From positions 186,001 to 250,000 of the forward strand of contig JAUSCD010000015.1 in assembly GCA_030651695.1 (NCBI GenBank): 64,000 bases of DNA. The letters are read 5' to 3'. The DNA comes from Pseudohongiella sp. GTDB lineage: Bacteria; Pseudomonadota; Gammaproteobacteria; Pseudomonadales; Pseudohongiellaceae. This document shows, one piece after another, positions 53,360 to 62,809 of the stretch. The notes below the pieces were generated by a model. The model was not told the DNA's origin and searched no databases. It saw only the letters and a list, made by a program, of their open reading frames with translations. The position numbers were made by a program, and so were the translations under genes. Position 1 is the stretch's first letter. Every line of letters starts with the position of its first letter.

Positions 53360-54546
53360 TCGACTACTCTTATCGAAATGCCCGAACCGGTCATGCGCAA
53401 TACAGAACGACTTTCTACGCGCCTGACACGGTTTTGGGTAGGACGATAAGTCTGGTCTCCCAGTTCACGCATGGCAAAAGACATCTGGGAAAGATCGGTA
53501 AACGCCTTCTCATCGCCGAGTTCCCGAAATGTCATGCCCAGTGCCATGTAGAAGTCAGGCTCCTGGTCCTCGCGGCGAATCGCCTCCTGAAAATGCCTGA
53601 GAGCAGCATCAAAATTCTTTTCTTCATAGGCGAGATTACCAAGCATGTAATGGTAGTAAGGATTACGTCGGTTGTAAGACTGTACCGCCCGACGGTAACG
53701 CTCTGATTTGGCAAACTCGCCTTGCTCGAAATAAAGCCGGGCCAGATTATTTGCAGCGCTTGCGCTATTCCGGTCAAGCGCCGACGCTTTCAGGTAGCTG
53801 TATTCAGACAGGTCTGCTTCACCCATCCGACCCAGCACGCTACCAACATTATTCCAGGCAATTGCCAGCAAGGGATCCATAGCCAGCGCATAACGGAAAT
53901 GCTCCAGAGACCTGTCAAAGTCACCTGCTATCAGATGCTCCACCCCCAGATTGTTGTAATACAACGCTGTTGCCTGCCGATCGCTGATCAGTTTGGCGGT
54001 CTGTTGCTGCAACCTGACTTCAGGTGTGAAATCTACAATGTACTGGTTGCTCGGACCAAGCCGCCCCAAGGCATTAATGTGTTCACTCAGTATCAGTAGT
54101 TCGCCTTTGCGATTCCAGATCGGTCGTATCTGAATGGTCTGATACTGTGCACTGAGCCCCAGATGACGGGCCATACCGATATAAAGATTGACCAGCGACA
54201 GACAATTCGCCCGGCGCTCGGCAAAGGTTTGCGAGGCGGTGAGATTTGCAGCGTCGTCATACTGAATGTTCAGAAATTCTTCGGAGAACAGTATTTGCTG
54301 CAAGCGGTCAACTATTTCCCAGTTCTGCAGCGCCGGATCAATGTGAGTATCAAGGTAATCAATCACGGACTGGTCGAGGGCCAGCAGATCGATAGAGGGT
54401 GTTTTGGACTGATCACCAAGTATGCGCGCTTCCATGTCCTGATCGGACCGAAATCCGGCACTTAGCACAAACAGTTGGCATGCGCTGAGCATGCTCAGCG
54501 TTAACAGTAGTGACAATACGCGAATAGTCTTATGCACCAGTGTCAT
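53356..54546 (-). CDS. Lipoprotein with transglutaminase-like domain and TPR repeats
   Basis: The 396-residue protein has a lipoprotein signal with lipobox LSAC (C23). A domain with the Cys-His-Asp order of bacterial transglutaminase-like proteins follows (ERRANCLSLVNLYIGMARHLGL, ILSEHINALGRLG, YIVDFTPE; about 110-177). Four to five TPR-like repeats follow (about 190-345: YYNNLGVEHLIAGDFDRSLEHFRYALAMDP, WNNVGSVLGRMGEADLSEYSYLKASALD, and so on). The residues C, H and D suggest a peptidase or acyltransferase fold, but substrate is unknown. Location in the outer membrane is likely. Confidence 0.82.
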   Translation of the reverse strand: MTLVHKTIRVLSLLLTLSMLSACQLFVLSAGFRSDQDMEARILGDQSKTPSIDLLALDQSVIDYLDTHIDPALQNWEIVDRLQQILFSEEFLNIQYDDAANLTASQTFAERRANCLSLVNLYIGMARHLGLSAQYQTIQIRPIWNRKGELLILSEHINALGRLGPSNQYIVDFTPEVRLQQQTAKLISDRQATALYYNNLGVEHLIAGDFDRSLEHFRYALAMDPLLAIAWNNVGSVLGRMGEADLSEYSYLKASALDRNSASAANNLARLYFEQGEFAKSERYRRAVQSYNRRNPYYHYMLGNLAYEEKNFDAALRHFQEAIRREDQEPDFYMALGMTFRELGDEKAFTDLSQMSFAMRELGDQTYRPTQNRVRRVESRSVLRMTGSGISIRVVD

Positions 54547-54580
54547 CCAGTCAGAAAGTCGTTCTCAGAAAGACCGACCA

Positions 54581-54602
54581 GTGTTGGGGTTTATTCCAAC
54601 AC
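54581..54602 (-). terminator. Hairpin between the ETF-QO stop and the lipoprotein start
   Basis: GTGTTGG and CCAACAC are perfect arms at 54581-54587 and 54596-54602. On the minus strand this is followed only by a loose TCTTTCT stretch, so it is a weak terminator candidate for the ETF-QO gene. Confidence 0.35.
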
Positions 54603-54653
54603 CGGCTGACTATTCTGCACCAGAATGACGCAACAAAAAAGCACGACAGCTAA

Positions 54654-56318
54654 TCACATGTTCGGATAGCTGGGGCCGCCGCTGCCTTCGGGTACCACCC
54701 ATTTGATATTTTGCGCAGGATCCTTGATATCGCAGGTTTTGCAGTGCACGCAGTTCTGGGCATTGATCTGAAAGCGTTTGCCACCGGCGCCATCATCCAG
54801 AACCTCATAAACTCCGGCAGGACAATACCGTTGAGCGGGCTCGTCATACATTGGCAGGTTGTGAGCGATTGGAATTGATGGATCGACCAGCTTCAGGTGG
54901 CATGGCTGATCTTCAGCGTGGTTGGTATTGGACAGAAACACTGACGACAGCTTGTCGAAACTGATTTTTCCATCCGGCTTGGCGTAGACAATTTTGTTAC
55001 ATGCCGAAGCCGGTTTAAGCTGGGCGTAGTCCGGCGACTTGTCGTGAAAGGTAAGCGGGAAACGGCCGGCAAAAATATTATGCTCGATAAAACTCAGACT
55101 ACTGCCAATCCAGAATCCAAAATTGTGGAAACCTGCGCTGAAGTTACGGGTTTTATGCAGCTCATCGTGCAAGCCGGATTTCGCGAAACGCTCGCCGTAC
55201 TCCACCAGATCATGACCTGCCGGTACAGCATCCTGCTTCAGAGATTCCATAATGGATTCTGCTGCCAGCATGCCAGAACGCATCGCTGTATGGCTGCCTT
55301 TTATCTTGGCGGCATTCAGTGTGCCGGCATCACAGCCGATCAGTAAGCCACCAGGAAAACTCATTTTAGGCAGCGAATTCAGACCGCCTTTGTTGAGTGC
55401 ACGAGCGCCATAGCTCAAGCGTTTTCCGCCTTCAATATATTGTTTGATCACCGGGTGGTGCTTGAACTTCTGGAACTCATCAAAGGGGCTGATGTGCGGA
55501 TTTTTATACCCCAGATCAACGATCAGCCCAAGGTACACCTGGTTGTTTTCAGCATGGTAAAGGAAACCACCGCTTGAGCCGGCATAGCTGTCACCAACCA
55601 TTGGATAACCGGCGGTATGTACCACCAATCCTTCCTTGTGTCTGGCCGGGTCGATTTCCCACACTTCCTTCAAACCGATCCCGTAATGTTGCGGGTCGCT
55701 TTCTTTGTCCAAGCCAAATGTCGCAATCAGCTCTTTGCCCAGATGCCCGCGGCAACCCTCAGCCATAATGGTGTATTTGGCATGGAATTCAAATCCGGGT
55801 TCGTAGGCATCTTTTTTCTCACCATGAGCGTCTACACCCATATCACCTGTAGCCACGCCTTTGACGGCACCATCCTCGTGATACAGAATCTCGGCGGCAG
55901 CAAAGCCCGGGAAAATCTCGGCACCCAGCTCCATGGCCTGCTCAGCCAGCCAACGGCAAAGGTTACCCAATGAAATTATGTAATTGCCATGATTGCGCAT
56001 CGGCTTGGGAACCAGCAAATCCGGGAAACGCACAGACTTCTCAGCCCCTGGCAGGTAATAAATATCGTCACCTGTGACGGCGGTGTTCAGCGGTGCACCT
56101 CGCTCTTTCCAATCAGGAAACAGCTCATCAAGCGCACTCGGCTCAAAAACTGCACCGGACAGTATATGGGCACCTACTTCCGAGCCTTTCTCCAGTACGC
56201 AGACAGAAATTTCCCTGTTTGCTTCTTTTGCCAACTGCAGCAAACGACAGGCAGTCGACAAACCGGCCGGCCCCGCTCCCACAATGACAACATCAACTTC
56301 CATAGACTCGCGTTGCAT
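54654..56318 (-). CDS. Electron transfer flavoprotein-ubiquinone oxidoreductase
   Basis: The 554-residue enzyme passes electrons from ETF to ubiquinone during acyl-CoA and amino acid oxidation. It has the FAD-binding motif DVVIVGAGPAGLSTACRL near the start, GSEVGAHILSGAVFEPSALDELFPDW, the quinone-site/membrane-surface region GGLNSLPKMSFPGGLLIGCDAGTLNAAKIKGSHTAMRSG, and a C-terminal 4Fe-4S cluster (CPAGVYEV...NCVHCKTCDIKDP). GGGGAG lies eight bases before the ATG. The etfAB genes are not in this window. Confidence 0.95.
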   Translation of the reverse strand: MQRESMEVDVVIVGAGPAGLSTACRLLQLAKEANREISVCVLEKGSEVGAHILSGAVFEPSALDELFPDWKERGAPLNTAVTGDDIYYLPGAEKSVRFPDLLVPKPMRNHGNYIISLGNLCRWLAEQAMELGAEIFPGFAAAEILYHEDGAVKGVATGDMGVDAHGEKKDAYEPGFEFHAKYTIMAEGCRGHLGKELIATFGLDKESDPQHYGIGLKEVWEIDPARHKEGLVVHTAGYPMVGDSYAGSSGGFLYHAENNQVYLGLIVDLGYKNPHISPFDEFQKFKHHPVIKQYIEGGKRLSYGARALNKGGLNSLPKMSFPGGLLIGCDAGTLNAAKIKGSHTAMRSGMLAAESIMESLKQDAVPAGHDLVEYGERFAKSGLHDELHKTRNFSAGFHNFGFWIGSSLSFIEHNIFAGRFPLTFHDKSPDYAQLKPASACNKIVYAKPDGKISFDKLSSVFLSNTNHAEDQPCHLKLVDPSIPIAHNLPMYDEPAQRYCPAGVYEVLDDGAGGKRFQINAQNCVHCKTCDIKDPAQNIKWVVPEGSGGPSYPNM

Positions 56319-56456
56319 GGCCTGTTCTCCCCATAAAACTTGCTGATGCTAACTGCATAAGAACTGAACAATTCCCGCGTTGACGGCGCGGAAACTACCC
56401 AGCTGCGAAAGCCGGGTATTATCCTTAATTCAGCGGTAAATCGCAAAACAAGGCTG

Positions 56457-57389
56457 CTATTGGACGCAGGCACCCAATGCTGAGCTCAGCGCGGGATAAG
56501 AAAATCGGAATCCCTCACGCTGCAGACGTGCCGGGACAACATTCTGACCATTCAGCAACAGCCGCTCACCCATCTCACCGAATAACAGTTGCACCAACGC
56601 AGCCGGTTGATGAAACCAGGCCGGTCTGCGCAATGCCGAAGCCAGTTGCTGACTGAAGCAGGCATTAGTGACAGCTTCGGGCGCCGTCAGGTTATAGATA
56701 CCCCTGCAGTCATTGGCGATCAGCCATTGGATAGCAGACAGGACATCGTCCCGGTGAATCCATGACAGATACTGTTGTCCGCTGCCAGTGCGCCCTCCCA
56801 GTCCCAAATTGAAGATGGGCATCAGGCGCCCGAGCATTCCGCCACCTGCGGCCAACACCACTCCCAGACGCATGATACACACGCTGACTCCAAGAGCCTC
56901 TGCTTTGCTGGCCTCTTGCTCCCAGCGCTTACAAAGCTCATGAGTAAACTCATCTCCACCTGGCGACGTTTCGTCAAGGGCGCGACCATCAGATGCGCCG
57001 TAGAAACCGATCGCAGATGCGCTCAACAATTTTGTCGGCCTGGTCTCCAATCTTTGCACCAATTGAACCAGCGCACGGGTTGAATGCAATCTGCTGTCCA
57101 GCAACTGCTTCTTTCTATCGCGACTCCAGCGCTTATCTGCTATTCCGGCGCCAGCCAGGTTGATGATCACATCCACACACTCTTCGGAGTCAATCTCATC
57201 CAGACTTTTGATTAACAGCACGCCGCTGCCAAGTTTAGCGCGTGCTACAGCATAGTCGCGGACAAGGACTGTCACTTGCCAACCCTGCAGGCGCAACGCT
57301 GCCACCAACGGCACTCCAATGAACCCCGTGCCTCCTGTTAACAGCACATGTCTGCTGCCCTGAGCCAAACCGGCACTATCCGTTGTCAT
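56457..57389 (-). CDS. TIGR01777-type NAD(P)-dependent epimerase (SDR family)
   Basis: The 310-residue protein has the extended-SDR nucleotide motif LLTGGTGFIGVPLVAAL near 16-32 and VIINLAGAGIADKRW near 76. SASAIGFYGASDGRALDE (near 126) and the C-terminal DUF1731 segment (FSQQLASALRRPAWFHQPAALVQLLFGEMGERLLLNGQNVVPARLQREGFRF) follow. It resembles E. coli YfcH, of unknown substrate. The start is the ATG at 57389 with GGGAG six bases upstream; an earlier start 11 codons before lacks support. Confidence 0.9.
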   Translation of the reverse strand: MTTDSAGLAQGSRHVLLTGGTGFIGVPLVAALRLQGWQVTVLVRDYAVARAKLGSGVLLIKSLDEIDSEECVDVIINLAGAGIADKRWSRDRKKQLLDSRLHSTRALVQLVQRLETRPTKLLSASAIGFYGASDGRALDETSPGGDEFTHELCKRWEQEASKAEALGVSVCIMRLGVVLAAGGGMLGRLMPIFNLGLGGRTGSGQQYLSWIHRDDVLSAIQWLIANDCRGIYNLTAPEAVTNACFSQQLASALRRPAWFHQPAALVQLLFGEMGERLLLNGQNVVPARLQREGFRFSYPALSSALGACVQ

Positions 57390-57643
57390 AGTCTGCTCCC
57401 GTCCTGAAATACCCGTTGCCATATTTTCGCCATAAAGATGGCCTAAAGATCATGAAATTAACCGCAGAATCTCACAAATTGTCACAACAACCACACTTAC
57501 TTTTTTGATAGCATTCAAGTTATTCAAAAAACACCAATAACTCAGGCCAGTATGGCATAGCGTCCGAACCTGGGTTCCGGGCCTGTCACTGATCTCACGA
57601 ACCACCTATTTCGGTACACATTTTTGTATTACCCGGAGCTGAC

Positions 57644-59827
57644 ATGACCCGAAGGTTTCAAATCTCGCCCTGTTCACGCGCTCTCAGCGCACGCACAATG
57701 GCAATAGCAGCACTCAGCCTTGCTGTCGCCAGCATAACAAACGGCTTCACGACGGCAAACGCCAGCGAACCAGAACAAACCAGCGTCCTGGATTCCACCG
57801 TTATTTACCCTGCTTCATTTTTCCAGCCTTACAACCCTGTTTCCGTCAACGACATGATCGACCGCATACCGGGCGTCAGCCTGAGTAACAACAATGGCGG
57901 CGGTGGTCGCGGATTGGGCAGCGGTGGCGACCTGCTTATCAATGGTCAACGCCTTGCGGGCAAAGAAAACTCCCCCAGGGATCAGTTAAGCCGTATCGCC
58001 GCCCGCGAAGTGGAGCGCATAGAAATCATTCGCGGCAGCTCCGGCGAGTTGGCAGTCCGGGGTTCGAGTCAGGTTGTCAATATAGTGCTTCAGGAAGTTG
58101 ATACCCGAGCCAGCACCTCTGTCGAAGTGAGCAGCGATTTTCACAGACAAGACCAGACTTTCGATCCCGGCCTGTCACTGTCTCACAGCCGCCAGACAGG
58201 CAATTTCAGTGCACTTTTTAATCTGCAGGCTGACCCGCAGTATCGCAACGAGCAGCGCCTGGAGAGCAGTTACGCACCGGATCTCAGCCCTATCGATGTT
58301 ATGCGCGAAACCAGAGTCCGCAACAGAACCAACTATCAGGCAAGCACCACGATGGGCTACAGCCTCGAACAACATCGTATGCAGTTAAACGTTCTTTACG
58401 GCACTGCAGATCACCCTGTAGACACTGATCGCCGGATTGATGATCTGAGTGGCACAGCCAGCGGCGTACGCGGAGAACGTGAAAGAGCTGACTACGAAAT
58501 TAATAACTGGGAATTGGGCGGCGATTACGAATACAGCTTTGCCAATGGCAGCCGCGCCCTGTTGCTATTTGTTGTCAATGACGAAACCGACAACAATATC
58601 AGAGAACGCTTCGAACTTGACGCACCGCTGCAATCCAGTGATGAGCGCAAATCCCTGTACGTGGAGTCCAATAGCCGTACACGCGAGCGCATTGCGCAGA
58701 CAACCTACAACTGGTCACTTTCCGATACTCAGGATATGCAACTGGGTATAGAACGCGCCCAGACCATCCTGGATTCAAGCCTGCTGATTGGCAGGGACGC
58801 TGGCGTTGCAGCGCCTTCAACGGCGTTCGGAGGCCTGCGCCCGGCGCTTGCAGTTTCCAATCTGGGTTCAACAGTAGAAGAAATGCGTTACGAAGGTTTT
58901 GCGGTTCATAACTGGAACCTGAATGATCGCATGACGCTGGAAAGCAGCGTCGTGTATGAAACGTCCGAAATCACACAAAGCGGCGGCGTGAGCAAAACAC
59001 GCGATTTTCAATTCTGGCGCCCGACTGTAGATTATCGTTTTAACATCACAGATGCCTTGCAGCTCAGAGCTACTGTCGGCAAGGAGGTCCAGCAACTGAG
59101 TTTTGCCAATTTCTCCGCCACTGCCAATACCTCAGATAATGATCGCGATGCCGATGCCGGCAACCCGAATCTGGTCCCTACAGAAGAAATCCGTTACGAG
59201 CTGGGACTGGAATATCGCCTGCCCGAAGATGCCGGGGTACTCAGCTCACGCTTTTTCCTGCGCGAATTAAGTAATCAGATCGGCAGAATTGATGCAACTA
59301 CCAATCCTGCCTCTCCCATTTCAGCTGCTGGCAATATAGGGGACGCCAAACGTTGGGGTGTCTATCTTGATGGCAGCAGTCGCCTTGCCAAACTCGGCAT
59401 GCCAGATGCCATTATCACCTCACGGCTCTACCTGTTTGACTCAGATGTGATTAATCCGATATTGGGTACCAAGGAGCGCATTAACGGTCGCGGTCAGGCC
59501 GGCCTTGGCTTCCGTAATGATTTGACGGCCTGGAATCTCAACTATGGTTTTGATTACAACCATCCACTGACAGGCGGACAGCGGCAGATTGAAATCAGCA
59601 ATATCGACTGGCACCGCGAGGCGCCGATGCTGACCATGTTTGTGTCTACTGTGCTGTTCAACGATGTGACGTTCAGACTGGAGTCGAACAATACTCTGGG
59701 AGAGCAGAACTGCCGTAACCGGGTGCGTTACAATGGCACCTCGGCCAGCGGCAACATCAGCGAAATCGAAGATGTATGCTGGGGCGGCGGCCAGAAACTG
59801 GCCCTCAAAGTGCGTACCACCTTCTAA
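57644..59827 (+). CDS. TonB-dependent receptor, complete
   Basis: The 727-residue protein has a long signal peptide (cut near ANA-SE, residue 40). A plug follows (PVSVNDMIDRIPGVSLSNNNGGGGRGLGSGGDLLINGQRLAGKENSPRDQLSRIAAREVERIEIIRGSSGELAVRG), then a barrel ending KLALKVRTTF with the terminal Phe. GGAG precedes the ATG by five bases. The plug contains an unusual glycine-rich loop. The receptor resembles the TonB receptors of oligotrophs that import oligosaccharides or peptides rather than known siderophore types; ligand unknown. The 254-base region upstream shows no Fur box I can defend. Confidence 0.88.
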   Translation: MTRRFQISPCSRALSARTMAIAALSLAVASITNGFTTANASEPEQTSVLDSTVIYPASFFQPYNPVSVNDMIDRIPGVSLSNNNGGGGRGLGSGGDLLINGQRLAGKENSPRDQLSRIAAREVERIEIIRGSSGELAVRGSSQVVNIVLQEVDTRASTSVEVSSDFHRQDQTFDPGLSLSHSRQTGNFSALFNLQADPQYRNEQRLESSYAPDLSPIDVMRETRVRNRTNYQASTTMGYSLEQHRMQLNVLYGTADHPVDTDRRIDDLSGTASGVRGERERADYEINNWELGGDYEYSFANGSRALLLFVVNDETDNNIRERFELDAPLQSSDERKSLYVESNSRTRERIAQTTYNWSLSDTQDMQLGIERAQTILDSSLLIGRDAGVAAPSTAFGGLRPALAVSNLGSTVEEMRYEGFAVHNWNLNDRMTLESSVVYETSEITQSGGVSKTRDFQFWRPTVDYRFNITDALQLRATVGKEVQQLSFANFSATANTSDNDRDADAGNPNLVPTEEIRYELGLEYRLPEDAGVLSSRFFLRELSNQIGRIDATTNPASPISAAGNIGDAKRWGVYLDGSSRLAKLGMPDAIITSRLYLFDSDVINPILGTKERINGRGQAGLGFRNDLTAWNLNYGFDYNHPLTGGQRQIEISNIDWHREAPMLTMFVSTVLFNDVTFRLESNNTLGEQNCRNRVRYNGTSASGNISEIEDVCWGGGQKLALKVRTTF

Positions 59828-59866
59828 ACCTTTTGCCGCTGCACTGGCATCTTTCAGCAAGCCGCT

Positions 59867-60607
59867 TTACTCAAGCGGTTTGCTGAAAACAAACATGTGC
59901 TGCCAGGGCAGAAAATCCAGATTGTCGTCCCATTGCAGGCCAAACACACTCATTTCCATCACCACCTGTTCCTCTGACATTTTGTGCAGCGGACGGATGG
60001 GCACAGAGTCATCTTCGGCGCGATACTCAACCAGAAACAGGCGCCCTCCAGGCTTCAGCGCGTTGACAATCCCCTGCATCATTTCAAATGGATGTGAAAA
60101 TTCGTGGTAGGCATCGACCAGTAAAACTGCATCGACGCTGTTCGCTGGCAGTCCCGGATCCTGAATACTGCCTAGCAGAGTCGCCACGTTGGTAATACCG
60201 GTTTCCTGCTTGCGTTGCTCCATGATTGCCAGCATTTCTGGCTGAATGTCGGTTGCCAGCACTTTGCCCTGCGGCAGCAACTGCGCCATCCTGAAACTGA
60301 AATAGCCCGTGCCGGCACCAATATCCGCAACCACCTCATCCGGCTTCAGCGACATATTGGCGATGACTTCATCTGGCATTTCTTCATGAGTGCGCTGCTC
60401 CCGCTCCAGCCAACCGGCGCCCTGATGCCCCATCACACCTGAAATTTCACGGCCCATATAAAACTTGCCGATCCCGCCACGACTGCGGTCGGGGTCAATA
60501 TCGTACCCCGGGTGCTCAGCAGCGCTCAGTGCAACACTTCCAAGCGCCAGTGAGCCGAGTACAGCAAGGCGAAACAGACTTTTAAAAACTGTATTGGTTA
60601 TTTTCAT
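59867..60607 (-). CDS. Exported class I methyltransferase-like protein (2)
   Basis: The 246-residue protein has a signal peptide (FRLAVLGSLALGSVALSA-AEH). A well-conserved SAM-binding fold follows: VVADIGAGTGYFSFRMAQLLPQGKVLATDIQPEML (near 92-126) with the ribose-binding Asp, DAVLLVDAYHEFSHP, and ALKPGGRLFLVEYRAEDD. The N-terminal GIGKFYMGREISGVMGHQGAGWLERE is typical of a family annotated as methyltransferases with signal peptides. Where it would find SAM in the periplasm is unclear. It converges with the TonB receptor and is divergent from the CoA-transferase. Confidence 0.82.
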   Translation of the reverse strand: MKITNTVFKSLFRLAVLGSLALGSVALSAAEHPGYDIDPDRSRGGIGKFYMGREISGVMGHQGAGWLEREQRTHEEMPDEVIANMSLKPDEVVADIGAGTGYFSFRMAQLLPQGKVLATDIQPEMLAIMEQRKQETGITNVATLLGSIQDPGLPANSVDAVLLVDAYHEFSHPFEMMQGIVNALKPGGRLFLVEYRAEDDSVPIRPLHKMSEEQVVMEMSVFGLQWDDNLDFLPWQHMFVFSKPLE

Positions 60608-60842
60608 TACACAAGCTCCGACAGATCGCCAATATTGCGGGATACGCTTAGCATCACAGTAACACTGATCTGCTTGGTATTTCCCGATTGTAATGCAAGC
60701 CCCGCAGATTCGACAGCCGGGCTGTATGGCGGAAGGTGCAGGCGTAATCGCGTGTGCTATTATCGAGCGCCTGCCCGGGCTCGCTTAAACGGACGACGGC
60801 AAAAAGCAGACAGAGCAAATAAAACTATTTAGAGAGAGGCTT

Positions 60843-62027
60843 ATGAGCAAGGTTCTGGAAGGTATTCGTGTACTGGATTTTGGTCGTTATATTGCAGGGC
60901 CGTTCTGCGCCAGCCTGTTAAGTGACATGGGTGCGGAAGTTATCCGTATTGAAAAAATCCAGGGCAGTGAGGACCGCTTTCTGTCTCCGGTCAGCGATGC
61001 CGGTGATGGCGCGCTGTTTATGCAGATGGGTCGTAACAAACTCGGTATGACATTAAACCCCATGAAACCGGAAGGCCGGGAAATTGTTCGAAAACTGGTA
61101 GCCACGGCTGATGTCGTAGTCGCCAACCTGCCGCCTGACACGCTTGAGGCCATGGGTCTGGATTACGAAAGCCTGAAAGCTGTCAAACCCGACATTATCC
61201 TGACCATGATTTCAGCGTTCGGCACAGGCGGCCCTTACAGTAACCGTGTGGGTTTCGACGGACTTGGTCAGGCCATGTCCGGCGCCATGTTCATGTCCGG
61301 ATCTCTGGAGCAGCCGGTAAAGTCATATGCCCCTTTTATCGATTTTGGCACTGCCAGCCTGAGCGCTGTCGGCACCATGGCTGCCTTGTTTGAGCGCCAG
61401 CGCACGGGTAAGGGTCAGGTTGTCGAGGCCTCTCTGTTCAACACAGCCCTGACCATGATGAACGGCACTTTGATCGAACAATCGATGATTGCTCCCAACC
61501 GTGTTGCCACCATGAACCGCTCGCAGACTTCAGGCCCCGCAGACACCTTCAAAACACGCGATGGCTGGGTACTGATTCAATCCGTGGGCGGCCCGCTCTT
61601 TGCACGTTGGGTTGAGCTTATGGGGGAACCGCAGTGGCTGGATGATCCGCGGTTTAAAGACGATATCAGCCGCGGTAATAACGGCGCCGTCATCAGCGAA
61701 CGGCTGGCGCGCTGGTGTGCCGAGCGCAGTTCGCAGGAGGTGTTGGCCGAGATGGAAGCTGCCCGTATTCCGGCAGGCCCCGTGATGTCACCGCAGCAGG
61801 TGCTGGATGATCCGCACGCGGCGGCACGCAAGGTATTCCGCTATCTGGACTATCCCGGCGCAGCAAAACCTGCACCGGTTATGCAAACTCCGTTCAGCCT
61901 TTCCGAAACACCCACAGAAATTCACAGCCGCGCTCCTATGCTCGGTGAGCATACAGACCAGTTGATGAAAGAACTGGGGTACTCGGACACTGATATTCAA
62001 CGTTTGCGTGCGGCACGGATTATTTAA
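60843..62027 (+). CDS. Type III CoA-transferase (CaiB/BaiF family)
   Basis: The 394-residue protein starts SKVLEGIRVLDFGRYIAGPFCASLLSDMGAEVIRIEKIQG. The catalytic aspartate D167 lies in [35 protein letters not shown], and the FKTRDGWVLIQ domain follows. It moves CoA between carboxylic acids in the cytoplasm. The substrate is unknown. A GAGAGAGG purine run stands close before the ATG. Its stop overlaps by eight bases with the convergent nfsA-like gene. Confidence 0.92.
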   Translation: MSKVLEGIRVLDFGRYIAGPFCASLLSDMGAEVIRIEKIQGSEDRFLSPVSDAGDGALFMQMGRNKLGMTLNPMKPEGREIVRKLVATADVVVANLPPDTLEAMGLDYESLKAVKPDIILTMISAFGTGGPYSNRVGFDGLGQAMSGAMFMSGSLEQPVKSYAPFIDFGTASLSAVGTMAALFERQRTGKGQVVEASLFNTALTMMNGTLIEQSMIAPNRVATMNRSQTSGPADTFKTRDGWVLIQSVGGPLFARWVELMGEPQWLDDPRFKDDISRGNNGAVISERLARWCAERSSQEVLAEMEAARIPAGPVMSPQQVLDDPHAAARKVFRYLDYPGAAKPAPVMQTPFSLSETPTEIHSRAPMLGEHTDQLMKELGYSDTDIQRLRAARII

Positions 62028-62760
62028 ACTCGAAACCCTGCTCAGCGAGAAAGCCACGCATATGCGGGCGGGCCTTTTCGCTGAGTAGTGTAGCAACCTG
62101 CTCGCTCCAGCTGATGCCATGCCCGCCTCCTGTGCGTGTACGGTAGTACTCGCGCACCTGTTCGTCGTAAGCGTCTATGACCGCAACGTCACCTCTGTCA
62201 TCGTATACTTCATTTTTGACAATAACTGAGAGCGGCAAACGCGGTTTGACCTCCGGATCCTGATCGGGATATCCGAGACACAGTCCAAATACCGGATACA
62301 CGCCCACTGGCAATTGCAGCAGGTCCGAGACTTCCCGGGGATTGTTGCGCAGTCCACCGATATAACAAATACCCAGGCCGGCAGATTCAGCGGCTACAAC
62401 AGTATTCTGAGCCATCAACGCCGCGTCGACAGTCGCAATAATGAAGTGCTCGGTATATTCACCTGAAAATGTCTTGCCATGGCGCTCACAGCAATTGCCG
62501 GCTCTGCGCAGATCCGCGCAGAAAACCAGAAACTCAGGTGCACTCGCAACATAAGGCTGGTTTCCGGCGAACACAGCCAGTTTTTGTCGGCTATCCGGAT
62601 TTCTGACCCGGATAACGGTAGCGCCCTGCAGAAAACTGGACGTGGCAGCGCTTTGACCGGCCTGTAAAATTTGCTCCAACAAAACATCGCCAACGGGCTG
62701 ATCCTTGAATTTGCGAATGCTGCGATGCGAGCGCAGCAGATCTAACGTACTGTTGTTCAC
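62020..62760 (-). CDS. nfsA: NfsA-like FMN-dependent nitroreductase
   Basis: The 246-residue protein has the NfsA/Frp pattern: LLRSHRSIRKFKDQPV near the start, SSFLQGATVIRV, GKTFSGEYTEHFIIATVDAALMAQNTVVAAESAGLGICYIGGLRNNP, and LPVGVYPVFGLCLGYPDQDPEVKPRLP. It reduces nitro compounds or quinones with NADPH. Homodimer and FMN binding are inferred. The C-terminal end MRGFLAEQGFEFK follows the family. Confidence 0.9.
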   Translation of the reverse strand: MNNSTLDLLRSHRSIRKFKDQPVGDVLLEQILQAGQSAATSSFLQGATVIRVRNPDSRQKLAVFAGNQPYVASAPEFLVFCADLRRAGNCCERHGKTFSGEYTEHFIIATVDAALMAQNTVVAAESAGLGICYIGGLRNNPREVSDLLQLPVGVYPVFGLCLGYPDQDPEVKPRLPLSVIVKNEVYDDRGDVAVIDAYDEQVREYYRTRTGGGHGISWSEQVATLLSEKARPHMRGFLAEQGFEFK

Positions 62761-62809
62761 AATAGTCTCTCTGAGTTCGTAATCAATAAAACGGAATTTA
62801 AGAAAATGA

